NCBI GenBank assembly: GCA_002683405.1
Contig: NYTH01000033.1
Location: 124,001 to 188,000 of the forward strand
Source of the DNA: Salinisphaeraceae bacterium
GTDB taxonomy: Bacteria; Pseudomonadota; Gammaproteobacteria; Nevskiales; Salinisphaeraceae
Direction of reading: 5' to 3'
Length of the DNA stretch: 64,000 nt
The notes below the pieces were generated by a model, which had not been told where the DNA came from, searched no databases, and saw nothing but the letters and a program-made list of their open reading frames with translations. The translations under genes were made by a program, and so were the position numbers. Shown here piece by piece: positions 54,329-63,005 of this stretch; within the stretch, counting starts at the first letter, position 1, and each line of letters opens with the position of its first letter.

Positions 54329-55030
54329 ATGAGCCGCTCTTCCCTCTCCAACCTGCTGCAGAATCAAGCCCTCTGGCGCGCTTCGGAGGGCGCCACGCTG
54401 GGCGCGTCGGCCAGCGACTGGGGCGCGCTGGATGCGCAATTGCCGGGCGGCGGCTTTCCCACGGGCGCGGTGACCGAAATTCTCTGCCAGCGTCCCGGCA
54501 GCGGTGAACTCGGCCTGCTGCTGCCGCTGCTCGCCCGTCTGACGCAGGCGGACAACCGCCGCCAGGCGGCGCTGATCTGCCCGGCTTTCCCGCCCTATGG
54601 CCCGGGCCTGGCGGCGGCCGGCATCGACCTGCGCCGCTTTCTGATCATCAACAGCTTTGAAGCGGCCGACGCCCTCTGGAGCGCCGAGCAGTGCCTGGCC
54701 TCGGGGCTGTTTTCGGCGCTGATGCTGCAGGGCGCCAGCGATACGGCCCATATTCGCCGCCTGCAGCTGGCGGCCCGCGATGCCGACGCCATGGTCTTCA
54801 GCTTCCGACCGCTGTCTGCTGCCAGACGCCCCTCGCCCGCCGCGCTGCGGCTGCAGCTTGAACCCGGCCAGACCGGCCCGACGCTGACCATTCTCAAATG
54901 CCGTGGCCCGGCGGGTTCGCAGGTCCAGCTCGCGCAGGACGAATACGGTCGGGCGGCGTCTGCAGCAGCCACCACCTATCCCACAGCGCCGGACAGCCAG
55001 CTGCGCCCCCGGCTTTCCGTGGTGTCGTGA
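54329..55030 (+). CDS. imuA: ImuA (SulA/RecA-like mutasome component)
   Basis: A 233-aa RecA/SulA-like protein of the ImuA family, part of the damage-induced translesion complex with ImuB and DnaE2. It shows LDAQLPGGGFPTGAVTEILC, GELGLLLPLLARLTQ, AALICPAFPPYGPGLAAAGID and RDADAMVFSFRPLS; no intact Walker A is present, as is usual for ImuA. It has a SOS box 16 bp upstream and its stop overlaps imuB by GTGA. Confidence 0.9.
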   Translation: MSRSSLSNLLQNQALWRASEGATLGASASDWGALDAQLPGGGFPTGAVTEILCQRPGSGELGLLLPLLARLTQADNRRQAALICPAFPPYGPGLAAAGIDLRRFLIINSFEAADALWSAEQCLASGLFSALMLQGASDTAHIRRLQLAARDADAMVFSFRPLSAARRPSPAALRLQLEPGQTGPTLTILKCRGPAGSQVQLAQDEYGRAASAAATTYPTAPDSQLRPRLSVVS

Positions 55031-56448
55031 AAAAGTCGACCGGCTCCTTATGGCTCTGTCTGCATCTGCCCCGGCTGGCGCTGGATGCGCTGATGCGCGG
55101 GCAGAGCCGGGGCGAAGCCGAAACCTGCATCGCCATCGCCGACACCGCGGGCAACCGGCGCACGCTCATCTGCGTGAACAACGCCGCCGCTGCAGCCGGC
55201 CTGCAGACGGGGCTGACGGCCACCACCGCCCGCAGCCTGGTCCCCGGCCTGATCATTCGCCAGCGCCGGCTGCGGCTGGAAGCGCTGGCCCTGCACAGCC
55301 TGGCCGGCTGGTGTCAGCAATACACGGCGTTCGTGCATCTGCCGGGCCCGCCGCCGGAACCCGGCGCCGGCCGGCTGCTGCTGGAAGTGGGTGGCAGCCG
55401 CAAGCTGTTTGGCGATCTGGCCCGGCTGCACGAGCAGATCAGTCGCGGACTGCAGGCCCTGGGCTACGACATGGCCAGCGGCGGCTCACGCACCCCCGAG
55501 GCGGCCATGCTGCGGGCCCGCAGCGGCTCGCAAAAGCCCTTTTCGCAATTGCCGCTGGGCCTGCTGGAGTTGCCCGGCCCGGCGCTTGAGTCGCTGCAGC
55601 ACGCCGGCCTGAAAAGCATTGGCGAAGTCCTCGCCCTGCCCCGCGATGCGCTGGCCCGCCGGCATGGACCGGCCTGCCTGGCTTACCTGGACCGACTCAC
55701 CGGCCGCCAGCCTGACCCGCTCACGCCCTGGCGCAGTCGGCCCCGGCATCGCGCCATCGTGGAGTTTCCGGGCGCGGTGGAGAACACGCAGGCGCTGATC
55801 TTCCCGCTGCGCCGCCTGCTGGATGAATTGCAGGGCGTGCTGCGCGGCCGGGACGCGGCGATTCAGTCGCTCACGCTGACGCTGAGTCACCCCGACCATC
55901 CCGCCACGCAGTTACCCGTCAAGCTGGCGGCGCCCAGCCGGGCCGCGCGGCATCTGGAAAGCCTGCTGCGGGAAAAGCTGGACGCACTGGAACTGAAAGC
56001 GCCGGTCGACGGCCTGCAGATCGACAGCGGCCGCTTTGTCCCTTACAGCGCCCGGCAGGGCGATCTGTTCGACAGCCACGGCGCCGAACACGAGGCCTGG
56101 GCCACCCTGCTGGATCGACTCCGCAATCGACTGGGTCATGAAGCGGCCGGCTATCTGCACTGCCGAGGAGACCATCGCCCCGAGCGGGCCAGCCAGCTCT
56201 TGAGCGAACCCGCCACCGAAGCGGTGACCACCACGCTGAATCGCCCCGTCTGGTTTCTGCCCCGGCCCGAGGCGCTGGCCGCTCAGCCCAATCTGCTGAC
56301 CGGCCCGGAGCGTATTGAAGCCGGCTGGTGGCAGCGCGAAATGCGGCGCGACTACTTCATGGCCCGCGACGCGCAGGGCCGCCGCATGTGGGTGTATCGC
56401 GATCTGACCCAGCCGGCGTGCTGGTATGTGCATGGATATTTTGGATAA
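55027..56448 (+). CDS. imuB: ImuB, catalytically degenerate Y-family polymerase-like protein
   Basis: A 473-aa Y-family-like protein that bridges DnaE2 to the beta clamp. It begins GSLWLCLHLPRLALDALM, where active Y-family polymerases carry the catalytic Asp/Glu, so it is inactive as usual for ImuB. Later parts include LPGPALESLQHAGLKSIGEVLALPRDALARRHG (helix-hairpin-helix) and the C-terminal RRMWVYRDLTQPACWYVHGYFG. The start is the GTG at 55027 overlapping the imuA stop; a longer frame from 54898 lies inside imuA and is not used. Confidence 0.92.
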   Translation: MKKSTGSLWLCLHLPRLALDALMRGQSRGEAETCIAIADTAGNRRTLICVNNAAAAAGLQTGLTATTARSLVPGLIIRQRRLRLEALALHSLAGWCQQYTAFVHLPGPPPEPGAGRLLLEVGGSRKLFGDLARLHEQISRGLQALGYDMASGGSRTPEAAMLRARSGSQKPFSQLPLGLLELPGPALESLQHAGLKSIGEVLALPRDALARRHGPACLAYLDRLTGRQPDPLTPWRSRPRHRAIVEFPGAVENTQALIFPLRRLLDELQGVLRGRDAAIQSLTLTLSHPDHPATQLPVKLAAPSRAARHLESLLREKLDALELKAPVDGLQIDSGRFVPYSARQGDLFDSHGAEHEAWATLLDRLRNRLGHEAAGYLHCRGDHRPERASQLLSEPATEAVTTTLNRPVWFLPRPEALAAQPNLLTGPERIEAGWWQREMRRDYFMARDAQGRRMWVYRDLTQPACWYVHGYFG

Positions 56449-56472
56449 CGCCTGCCATGCGCGTATCAATTC

Positions 56473-59400
56473 ATGCTCTATACCGAACTCCATTGCCTGA
56501 CCAATTTCTCCTTCCAGCGGGGCGCTTCGCACGCGGATGAATTGGTAAAACAGGCCGTGGCTCTGGATTATGCCGGGCTGGCCATTACCGACGAATGTTC
56601 GTTTGCCGGCAGCGCGCGGGCCCATCTGGCCTGCAAGGAACTGACCGATGCCGGGCTTGTCGACCCGGGTTTTCGACTCATTCACGGCACGGAAATACAG
56701 CTTGCCGACGGGCCAAAGATTCTGCTGCTGGCCTGCCATCATGCCGGTTACACCCGGCTGTGCCAGCTGATCACGCAAGGCCGTATGGCGGCGAACAAGG
56801 GTCATTACCACCTGACCCGCGCCGACCTGGAAACCCTGCCGCCGGACGACTGCCTGGCCATTTACATCCCCCCGCGCCCGGTGCCCGATCCCGATATCCG
56901 TCTTGATGAGCTGGCCTGGATGCATGACCTCTGCTCGCCCGAAAGCCTGTGGATTGCCGTGGAATTGCATCGTGGCCAGGACGACGCCCGACATCTGGCA
57001 GACCTGCGCGCACTGGCCGCTGCCAGCGGCATCCCGCTGGTTGCAGCAGGCGATGTCCACATGCACAAGCGCAACCGCCGCGCACTGCAAGATGTGATGA
57101 CGGCCCTGCGCAGCGGCAAGACCGTCGCCACCGCGGGCACCGACCTGTTTCCCAATGGCGAGCGTTATCTGCGCAGCCGGCAACGGCTAGCGGCCATCTA
57201 TCCCACCGACCTGCTGGAGCAAACGGCCCTGCTGGCACAGCGCTGCGAATTCTCCTTATCTGAACTGGCCTATGAGTATCCCTACGAACTCGTGCCAGAA
57301 GGCGTTGAGCCCGAAGACCATCTACGCCGCCGCACCGAAGCAGGCGCCGCCTGGCGCTGGCCGCAGGGCGAACCGCCCAAGGTACGTGAGCAGATCGAGC
57401 GGGAACTCGCCCTCATCCACGAGATGGGCTACGAGCACTACTTCCTCACCGTGCACGACATCGTCGCCTTCGCCCGCAGCCAGCACATTCTCTGTCAGGG
57501 CCGCGGCTCGGCGGCCAACTCGGCGGTGTGCTACTGCCTGGGTATTACCGAGGTCGACCCCTCGAAACGCGACATGCTGTTCGAGCGTTTCATCTCAAGA
57601 GAACGCAACGAGCCGCCAGATATCGACGTGGACTTCGAGCACGAGCGGCGCGAAGAGGTTATCCAGTACATCTACCGCAAGTACGGCCGCGACCGCGCCG
57701 CGCTGGCCGCCACGGTCATCAGCTACCGGCCGCGCTCGGCCATCCGCGACGTGGGCAAGGCGCTGGGCTTTGGTGCGGATGCCATCGACGCGCTGGCCAA
57801 ATCGCTGTCGTGGTGGGAGTCGATGGAAGACCTGAAGAATCGACTCATGGAGGCCGGCTTCGATCCCGCCGAACAGCGCATCGGGCAACTCATGCGGCTG
57901 GTGCACGAGATTCTCGGTTTTCCCCGACATCTGTCGCAGCACGTGGGCGGCTTCGTGCTCTCGGAAAAGCCGCTGCATCGTCTGGTGCCGGTGGAAAACG
58001 CGTCCATGGCCGACCGCAGCATCATCCAGTGGGACAAGGATGATCTGGAAGCCCTCGGCCTGCTCAAGGTCGACGTGCTGGCGCTGGGCATGCTCTCCTG
58101 CATCCGCCGCTGCTTTGATCTGATTGCCGGCTTTCGCGGCAAGCGCCACAACATGGCCAGCCTGCCCGCCGGCGACACCGCCACCTACGACATGATCTGC
58201 GCGGCCGACACCATCGGCGTGTTCCAGATCGAATCCCGAGCCCAGATGAGCATGCTCCCGCGGCTGCGGCCCCGGAAATTCTTCGACCTGGTCATTGAAG
58301 TCGCCATCGTCCGCCCCGGCCCCATTCAGGGCGGCATGGTGCATCCCTATTTGCGCCGGCGGCAGGGGCTGGACCCGGTCACCTATCCCAGCGACGCGCT
58401 GAAGGAAGTGCTGGAACGCACGCTGGGCGTGCCGCTGTTTCAGGAACAGGTGATGCAGATCGCCATGGTCGCCGCCGGTTACACGGCCGGCGAGGCCGAC
58501 AAGCTGCGCCGCGACATGGCCGCCTGGAAACGCAAGGGCGGGCTGGAGCCGCATCGCGAAAAGATCACGCAAGGCATGCTCGAACGCGGTTACGACACCG
58601 ATTTTGCCGACCGCATCTTCGAGCAGATCAAGGGCTTTGGCAGCTACGGCTTTCCCGAATCCCACGCCGTGAGTTTCGCCCTGCTGGTGTACGTGTCCTG
58701 CTGGCTCAAATGCCACGAGCCCGCCGCCTTTGCTGCCGCGCTCATCAACAGCCAGCCCATGGGCTTTTACGCCCCGGCGCAGATCATTGCCGACGCGCGT
58801 CGCCACAACGTGGAAGTCCGCCCCGCCGACGTGCAGCAATCCGCCTGGGACTGCACGCTGGAATCCCGGCCCGACCGCGAGCCCGCCATCCGCCTGGGTC
58901 TGCGGCTGGTCAAAGGCCTGGCCGAAGATGCCGGCCACCGCATCATCGCCGCGCGCGCCCAGGCCGTGTTTGCCAGCATGGACGACCTGATCCACCGCGC
59001 CGCGCTCGACCGCCATGCCCGCAAGGCCCTGTCCCGCGCCGATGCCCTGCGCAGCCTGGCCGGCCACCGCCATCGCGCCCACTGGCAAACCGCCGGCGCC
59101 GAAATCTTGCCTGGCCTGCTCGCCGGCACCGCCGCCCGCGAAACCGACCTGCCGCTGCCCGCCCCCAGCGAAGCACAGGACGTGCTGGCCGACTACGCCA
59201 GCACCGGCCTCACCCTGCGCCGCCACCCGCTGGCCCTGCTGCGACCCATGCTCAGAAAGAAGGGCGCGCTCACCACCACCGAATACGAGCAGCAGCAACA
59301 CAACAGCCCCGTCACCGTCGCCGGCCTGGTTACCACCCGCCAGCGCCCCGGCACCGCCAAGGGCGTGATCTTTTTAACCCTGGAAGACGAAACCGGCCCG

Positions 59401-59586
59401 CTGAACGTGATCGTCTGGAAGGACATCTACCAGCAATACCGCCGCGAAATCCTCGGCGGCAAGCTGCTGCTCATCAAGGGAAAGATCCAGCGCGCCGGCG
59501 AAGTACGCCACTGCATCGCACTGCAGGTCGAGGATGGCTCGGCCTGGGTGGGGCAGCTGGAAACCGCGTCGCGGGATTTTCACTGA
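56473..59586 (+). CDS. dnaE2: Error-prone DNA polymerase DnaE2 (ImuC)
   Basis: A 1037-aa C-family polymerase for SOS mutagenesis. The N-terminal PHP domain starts MLYTELHCLTNFSFQRGASHADELV; the palm carries PDIDVDFEHERR (382-393, catalytic D383, D385, D387) and HLSQHVGGFVLSEKPLHRLVPVENA. The fingers follow with GSYGFPESHAVSFALLVYVSCWLK, then tandem HhH and an OB-fold (VTVAGLVTTRQRPGTAKGVIFLTLEDET). It lies 24 bp after imuB, giving the canonical imuA-imuB-dnaE2 order. Confidence 0.95.
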   Translation: MLYTELHCLTNFSFQRGASHADELVKQAVALDYAGLAITDECSFAGSARAHLACKELTDAGLVDPGFRLIHGTEIQLADGPKILLLACHHAGYTRLCQLITQGRMAANKGHYHLTRADLETLPPDDCLAIYIPPRPVPDPDIRLDELAWMHDLCSPESLWIAVELHRGQDDARHLADLRALAAASGIPLVAAGDVHMHKRNRRALQDVMTALRSGKTVATAGTDLFPNGERYLRSRQRLAAIYPTDLLEQTALLAQRCEFSLSELAYEYPYELVPEGVEPEDHLRRRTEAGAAWRWPQGEPPKVREQIERELALIHEMGYEHYFLTVHDIVAFARSQHILCQGRGSAANSAVCYCLGITEVDPSKRDMLFERFISRERNEPPDIDVDFEHERREEVIQYIYRKYGRDRAALAATVISYRPRSAIRDVGKALGFGADAIDALAKSLSWWESMEDLKNRLMEAGFDPAEQRIGQLMRLVHEILGFPRHLSQHVGGFVLSEKPLHRLVPVENASMADRSIIQWDKDDLEALGLLKVDVLALGMLSCIRRCFDLIAGFRGKRHNMASLPAGDTATYDMICAADTIGVFQIESRAQMSMLPRLRPRKFFDLVIEVAIVRPGPIQGGMVHPYLRRRQGLDPVTYPSDALKEVLERTLGVPLFQEQVMQIAMVAAGYTAGEADKLRRDMAAWKRKGGLEPHREKITQGMLERGYDTDFADRIFEQIKGFGSYGFPESHAVSFALLVYVSCWLKCHEPAAFAAALINSQPMGFYAPAQIIADARRHNVEVRPADVQQSAWDCTLESRPDREPAIRLGLRLVKGLAEDAGHRIIAARAQAVFASMDDLIHRAALDRHARKALSRADALRSLAGHRHRAHWQTAGAEILPGLLAGTAARETDLPLPAPSEAQDVLADYASTGLTLRRHPLALLRPMLRKKGALTTTEYEQQQHNSPVTVAGLVTTRQRPGTAKGVIFLTLEDETGPLNVIVWKDIYQQYRREILGGKLLLIKGKIQRAGEVRHCIALQVEDGSAWVGQLETASRDFH

Positions 59587-59600
59587 CAAGCGGGCATTGC

Positions 59601-59630
59601 TTGACGGCAGCGGCCTGCCGCCGGCAGAAT
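59601..59630 (+). promoter_or_regulatory. Promoter of the TetR gene at 59657
   Basis: TTGACG (59601-59606) and CAGAAT (59625-59630) are 18 bp apart. The operator-like site at 59634-59647 begins 3 bp after the -10, positioned to block initiation. Confidence 0.55.
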
Positions 59631-59633
59631 AGA

Positions 59634-59647
59634 CCGACTAATCAGTC
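59634..59647. promoter_or_regulatory. Operator candidate 1 (CCGACT-N3-CAGTC)
   Basis: CCGACTAATCAGTC sits in a wider dyad ATAGAC...GTCTAT between the -10 box and the TetR start. The same CCGACT-N3-CAGTC pattern recurs after the gene. Confidence 0.55.
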
Positions 59648-59656
59648 TATTTGAGT

Positions 59657-60217
59657 ATGAGCAAGCGCGACCAGATTCTGCAAACCGCCGTCGAGCTGTT
59701 CGTCCGCCAGGGGGTGGAGAACACGCCCACGTCCCAGATCAGCAAGGTTTCGGGCGTGGCGACCGGCACACTGTTCCATCATTTCCCCACCAAGGAAGCG
59801 CTGGTGCGTGCGCTGGTGCTGGAAACCAAGGCCTCGCTGCACGCGCGCGTGGCCGAGGCGCTGAGCGAATCAGGCGGCTTCAAACCCGCCCTGCAGGCCA
59901 TGTGGGCGGCGCAAATACGCTGGGCCATGGCCCATCCGGCGCTGTTTCGCTTCAAGACCCGAATGGAAACACTGGTCGATATCGATGCGCAGACCCGCGC
60001 CGAGCTGGACGCCATGTGGGGCGAGATTCTCGGTTTCATCGCCTCCGGCATGGCGAACGGCCAGTTCAAGACCATGCCGGAGGATTATCTGTTCGGCGCG
60101 CTGAACGCCCAGGTGGCGTTTGCGGCGGAATACTTCATCGAGAATCCGAAGGCGTTCGCGGATGACCGGCTTCGCGACCAGGCGTTCGAATCGGCCTGGG
60201 CCAGCGTGGCCGCGTAA
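59657..60217 (+). CDS. TetR/AcrR family transcriptional regulator
   Basis: A 186-aa TetR repressor. The HTH reads ILQTAVELFVRQGVENTPTSQISKVSGVATGTLFHHF, followed by a helical ligand domain (LFRFKTRMETLVDIDAQTRAEL). Operator-like sites lie at 59634-59647 and 60236-60249, flanking the gene, so it likely represses itself and the SDR downstream. The ATG at 59657 is chosen over a TTG two codons earlier. It starts 70 bp after dnaE2 but has its own promoter. Confidence 0.92.
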   Translation: MSKRDQILQTAVELFVRQGVENTPTSQISKVSGVATGTLFHHFPTKEALVRALVLETKASLHARVAEALSESGGFKPALQAMWAAQIRWAMAHPALFRFKTRMETLVDIDAQTRAELDAMWGEILGFIASGMANGQFKTMPEDYLFGALNAQVAFAAEYFIENPKAFADDRLRDQAFESAWASVAA

Positions 60218-60235
60218 TTTTATTTGCACGACAAC

Positions 60236-60249
60236 CCGACTGAGCAGTC
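60236..60249. promoter_or_regulatory. Operator candidate 2 (CCGACT-N3-CAGTC)
   Basis: CCGACTGAGCAGTC, identical to candidate 1 except for the middle three bases, lies 24 bp before the SDR start at 60273 and just before its AGGAG ribosome site. Confidence 0.55.
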
Positions 60250-60272
60250 AGTCTGAACCAGGAGTTCAACGC

Positions 60273-61067
60273 ATGAGCCAATCCCAGCAGAACAAATGGG
60301 CGCTGATCACGGGCGCCTCCAGCGGTATCGGTCTGGAGCTGGCGCGGATACACGCCGCCGCCGGCGGTCATCTGGCCATCGCGGCGCGGCGAGAATCAAA
60401 ACTCGCCGAACTCAAGGAAGAACTGGAGGGGCGACACGGCGTGAAGGTCATGACCTTCGCCTGCGATCTGTCCCGGCCGGGCGCCGCCACGCAGCTGTAT
60501 GAAGACATCAAGGCCGCCAGTATCAAGGTGGACTACCTGATCAACAATGCCGGATTCGGCGGGCACGGCAAATTTCACGAGCGGGACTGGGAGGCCGATG
60601 CGCAGATGATCAACCTAAACATCCTCGCGCTGGCCGAACTCACCCGCCGCTTCCTGCCCGATTTCGTGGCCCGCAACAGCGGCCGGATACTCAACGTGTC
60701 GTCCACGGCGGGCGAAGTCCCGGGGCCGCTGCAGGCCGTGTACTACGCCAGCAAGGCTTTCGTGACTTCGTTCAGTAACGCGATTGCCGAAGAATTGAGC
60801 GACACGAACATCACCGTGACCAGCCTGAAGCCGGGCTATACGGAAACCGAGTTTGCCGACGCCGCCCATCTGCGTAGCACCCGGCTCGTGTCCGGCGGTG
60901 GCGCCACGGCGGCCTCGGTCGCGCAGGACGGTTACGACGCCATGCTCGCCGGCCAGCTCAACCGCATCTCGGGCATGGGCCTGTCGCAGCGCATTCAGCT
61001 GGCCATGGCGCCCATGGCACCCCGAAAAATGCTGCTCAAGCAGATTCGCCAACTACAGGAAGGCTAG
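60273..61067 (+). CDS. SDR family oxidoreductase
   Basis: A 264-aa classical SDR: TGASSGIG (about 14-21), NNAGFGGHG, catalytic Ser in NVSSTAG and YYASKAF as YxxxK. The C-terminus carries a hydrophobic substrate-loop region (ISGMGLSQRIQLAMAPMAPRKMLLKQIRQL) resembling the DltE/YqjQ-like or steroid/lipid branch. The start ATG follows AGGAG by 9 nt. It is probably repressed by the TetR protein encoded just upstream. Confidence 0.92.
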   Translation: MSQSQQNKWALITGASSGIGLELARIHAAAGGHLAIAARRESKLAELKEELEGRHGVKVMTFACDLSRPGAATQLYEDIKAASIKVDYLINNAGFGGHGKFHERDWEADAQMINLNILALAELTRRFLPDFVARNSGRILNVSSTAGEVPGPLQAVYYASKAFVTSFSNAIAEELSDTNITVTSLKPGYTETEFADAAHLRSTRLVSGGGATAASVAQDGYDAMLAGQLNRISGMGLSQRIQLAMAPMAPRKMLLKQIRQLQEG

Positions 61068-61224
61068 CCCAGATTTTTCACGAGGGCGATTGGCGCGGGC
61101 TCATAAATTACTGATATAAATGAGAAAACACGACGTCAAAAGATATTTTCGTCGGTGCAGCTTGGATTCCGCGCCAATCTATCGCGGTGCCTTACGTTTC
61201 TCGCGGCGTATCGCTTGTCTTTCA

Positions 61225-61254
61225 CGCAAACCCTAGCTACGGCTAGGATTTGCG
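61225..61254. promoter_or_regulatory. 13-bp inverted repeat upstream of the second SDR
   Basis: CGCAAA-c-CCTAGC (61225-61237) pairs with GCTAGG-a-TTTGCG (61242-61254) around TACG, one mismatch in 13. It lies in the 267-bp gap before the SDR at 61335. No T-run follows, so an operator is more likely than a terminator. Confidence 0.5.
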
Positions 61255-61334
61255 CTCCAAGACTGCGCGCTACTTGCTGCGAATTCGCAAATCACTCGCG
61301 ATCCCTCATGAAATATCCGGGCAAGGACAAGATC

Positions 61335-62243
61335 ATGTCGAAAGGATTTACCGCTGACGACGTCGCCCGCCAGGATGGCCGGACGTTCGCTATAACGGGC
61401 GCCAACACCGGGCTGGGTTTTGAAACCGCTCGCGTGCTGGCTCGCCAGGGCGCCCGCGTTCTGCTCGCCTGCCGGTCGGAAGACAAGGCCCAGGCCGCCA
61501 TGGACCGAATCAGAACCGAGGTGCCGGAGGCAGACCTGGCTTTCGTGCCGCTCGACCAGGCCAATCTGGCAAGCGTGAACAACGCGGCCGAGCAGATTGG
61601 CAAAGAGCCGCGACTGGACGTGCTGGTCAATAACGCCGGCATCATGACGCCGCCCAGGCAGCTCACGCAGGACGGCTTTGAAAGTCAGTTCGGCGTGAAT
61701 CATCTGGGCACCTTCGCCCTGACCGGACTGCTGCTGACCAAACTGGCCGAGCAGCCCGGCGCCCGGGTGGTGGTGACCAGCAGCATTGCCCACAAGGGGG
61801 CCCCGCTGTATTTCGACGACATCAACGCCGAGCGCGGCTACAACCGCGTGAAGCGCTACCAGCAGAGCAAGCTGGCCAATCTGCTGTTCATGCACGAACT
61901 GCATCGACGCCTGCAGGCAGCCGGATCGACCACGCTGGCCGTGGCCTGTCATCCGGGCGTGGCCGGCACCGAGCTCTCGCGCTACATCCCGGGCGGCAAG
62001 CTCATCGGCGCCCCGCTGCTGAACACGCTACTCAATTCGCCGGCGAAGGGGGCCTGGCCCACGCTCATGGCCGCCACGGCGGATAGTGTGGAAAGCGGCC
62101 AGTATTACGGCCCGTCAAAGCGTCGTGAAATGGCCGGTCCGGCCCGGCTGGCCAAGTCGTCCAGCAAGAGCCGCAACCCCGAGTTGATGCTGCGGCTATG
62201 GGAAATGTCGGTCGACATGACCGGCGTTGATCCGGGCATCTGA
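61335..62243 (+). CDS. SDR family oxidoreductase, retinol-dehydrogenase-like
   Basis: A 302-aa SDR of the extended protochlorophyllide-reductase/retinol-dehydrogenase-like group: TGANTGLGFETARVLARQGA (cofactor), NNAGIMTPPRQLTQDGFESQF, NHLGTFALTGLLL, catalytic Ser in VTSSIAHKG and YQQSKLANLLF (YxxxK). The family acts on long hydrophobic alcohols or aldehydes; the substrate here is unknown. The ATG at 61335 has AAGGA 7 nt upstream. A strong inverted repeat lies about 80-110 bp upstream. Confidence 0.92.
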   Translation: MSKGFTADDVARQDGRTFAITGANTGLGFETARVLARQGARVLLACRSEDKAQAAMDRIRTEVPEADLAFVPLDQANLASVNNAAEQIGKEPRLDVLVNNAGIMTPPRQLTQDGFESQFGVNHLGTFALTGLLLTKLAEQPGARVVVTSSIAHKGAPLYFDDINAERGYNRVKRYQQSKLANLLFMHELHRRLQAAGSTTLAVACHPGVAGTELSRYIPGGKLIGAPLLNTLLNSPAKGAWPTLMAATADSVESGQYYGPSKRREMAGPARLAKSSSKSRNPELMLRLWEMSVDMTGVDPGI

Positions 62244-62286
62244 AACGCGTCGGCTCGGTGCCCGGCCGCCCGCCGGGCGCCGCGCA

Positions 62287-62835
62287 TTACTTGCGCCGCG
62301 GCCGCATGAGGTAATCCGCGTGGCTGCGAGCGACGACGTCGCCCCCCGCGTCGACAATGTCGCCGGTCAGGGTGAAGGCGCATTCGCCCTGGGCCAGCGT
62401 ATCCGACTCGATTTCATTCGCCCGCGCAGGCGGTAGCTCGAAGGTGACGGTCGCGTCGCTCTTGCAGGCCTTGATGAATTCCAGCCGCACCGACGTCACG
62501 ATCGGCACGAATCGCGACAGGCCGTAGGTGGCCAGCATCAGCGGACCCACCGGGAACTCCGCCAGCGTGAACAGGGCGCCAGCGTACATCGTGCCGATGT
62601 GATTCACGTTGCCCTTCAGCGGGAGGCGGCAATCCACGCGCCCGGCTTCCAGCCGCGTGATCCGCACGCCGCTGCGACGCACGAACGGAATCGCGTAGCG
62701 TGCCGCGTGCTGAATGAACAGGGGTTCCAGCGTGTCGGCCTGAAACTGCTCGAATCGCGCCACCGGCAGACCCAGCTGCCGGGCGCCGTTCTTGGCCTTG
62801 TCGGCCGCGCTGGAAAGATAGCTGAATGCGCCCAT
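62287..62835 (-). CDS. DUF4442 hotdog-fold protein
   Basis: A 182-aa protein with a DUF4442-type hotdog domain in the C-terminal two thirds (RVDCRLPLKGNVNHIGTMYAGALFTLAEFPVG, then VPIVTSVRLEFIKACKSDATVTFEL). The NVNHIGTMYAGALFTLAE helix is diagnostic. The N-terminus (MGAFSYLSSAADKAKNG) is amphipathic rather than a signal. Likely an acyl-CoA-handling protein, consistent with the lipid-rich surroundings; activity not known. It converges on the SDR gene, 43 bp away. Confidence 0.85.
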   Translation of the reverse strand: MGAFSYLSSAADKAKNGARQLGLPVARFEQFQADTLEPLFIQHAARYAIPFVRRSGVRITRLEAGRVDCRLPLKGNVNHIGTMYAGALFTLAEFPVGPLMLATYGLSRFVPIVTSVRLEFIKACKSDATVTFELPPARANEIESDTLAQGECAFTLTGDIVDAGGDVVARSHADYLMRPRRK

Positions 62836-63005
62836 GGTGTTCTGGTATCGGTTGAAACGGCGGGCAGCCTAACGCAGCCGTCAAACCGGCGCATGCGCCG
62901 CGAACGCCCGACTCCGTAACTTCACCGATCTAGACTCATTCCAGACTAGCGGACAATGCGGGGCATTCAGGCACCCTGGCTTACACGGCGTATAAGGATG
63001 TACCC

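Noticed and set aside
53948-54751. Long leftward open frame encoding a VHPEPVEG-containing protein
   Set aside because: Half of it is antisense to imuA and the rest crosses a known type of intergenic repeat; the peptide is a classic false-gene signature.
54898-55026. ATG at 54898 as the imuB start
   Set aside because: It would overlap imuA by 130 bp; the GTGA overlap at 55027 is the usual coupling and gives the family N-terminus.
55027-56448. imuB as an inactivated polymerase gene
   Set aside because: Missing catalytic acids are normal for ImuB and not a sign of decay.
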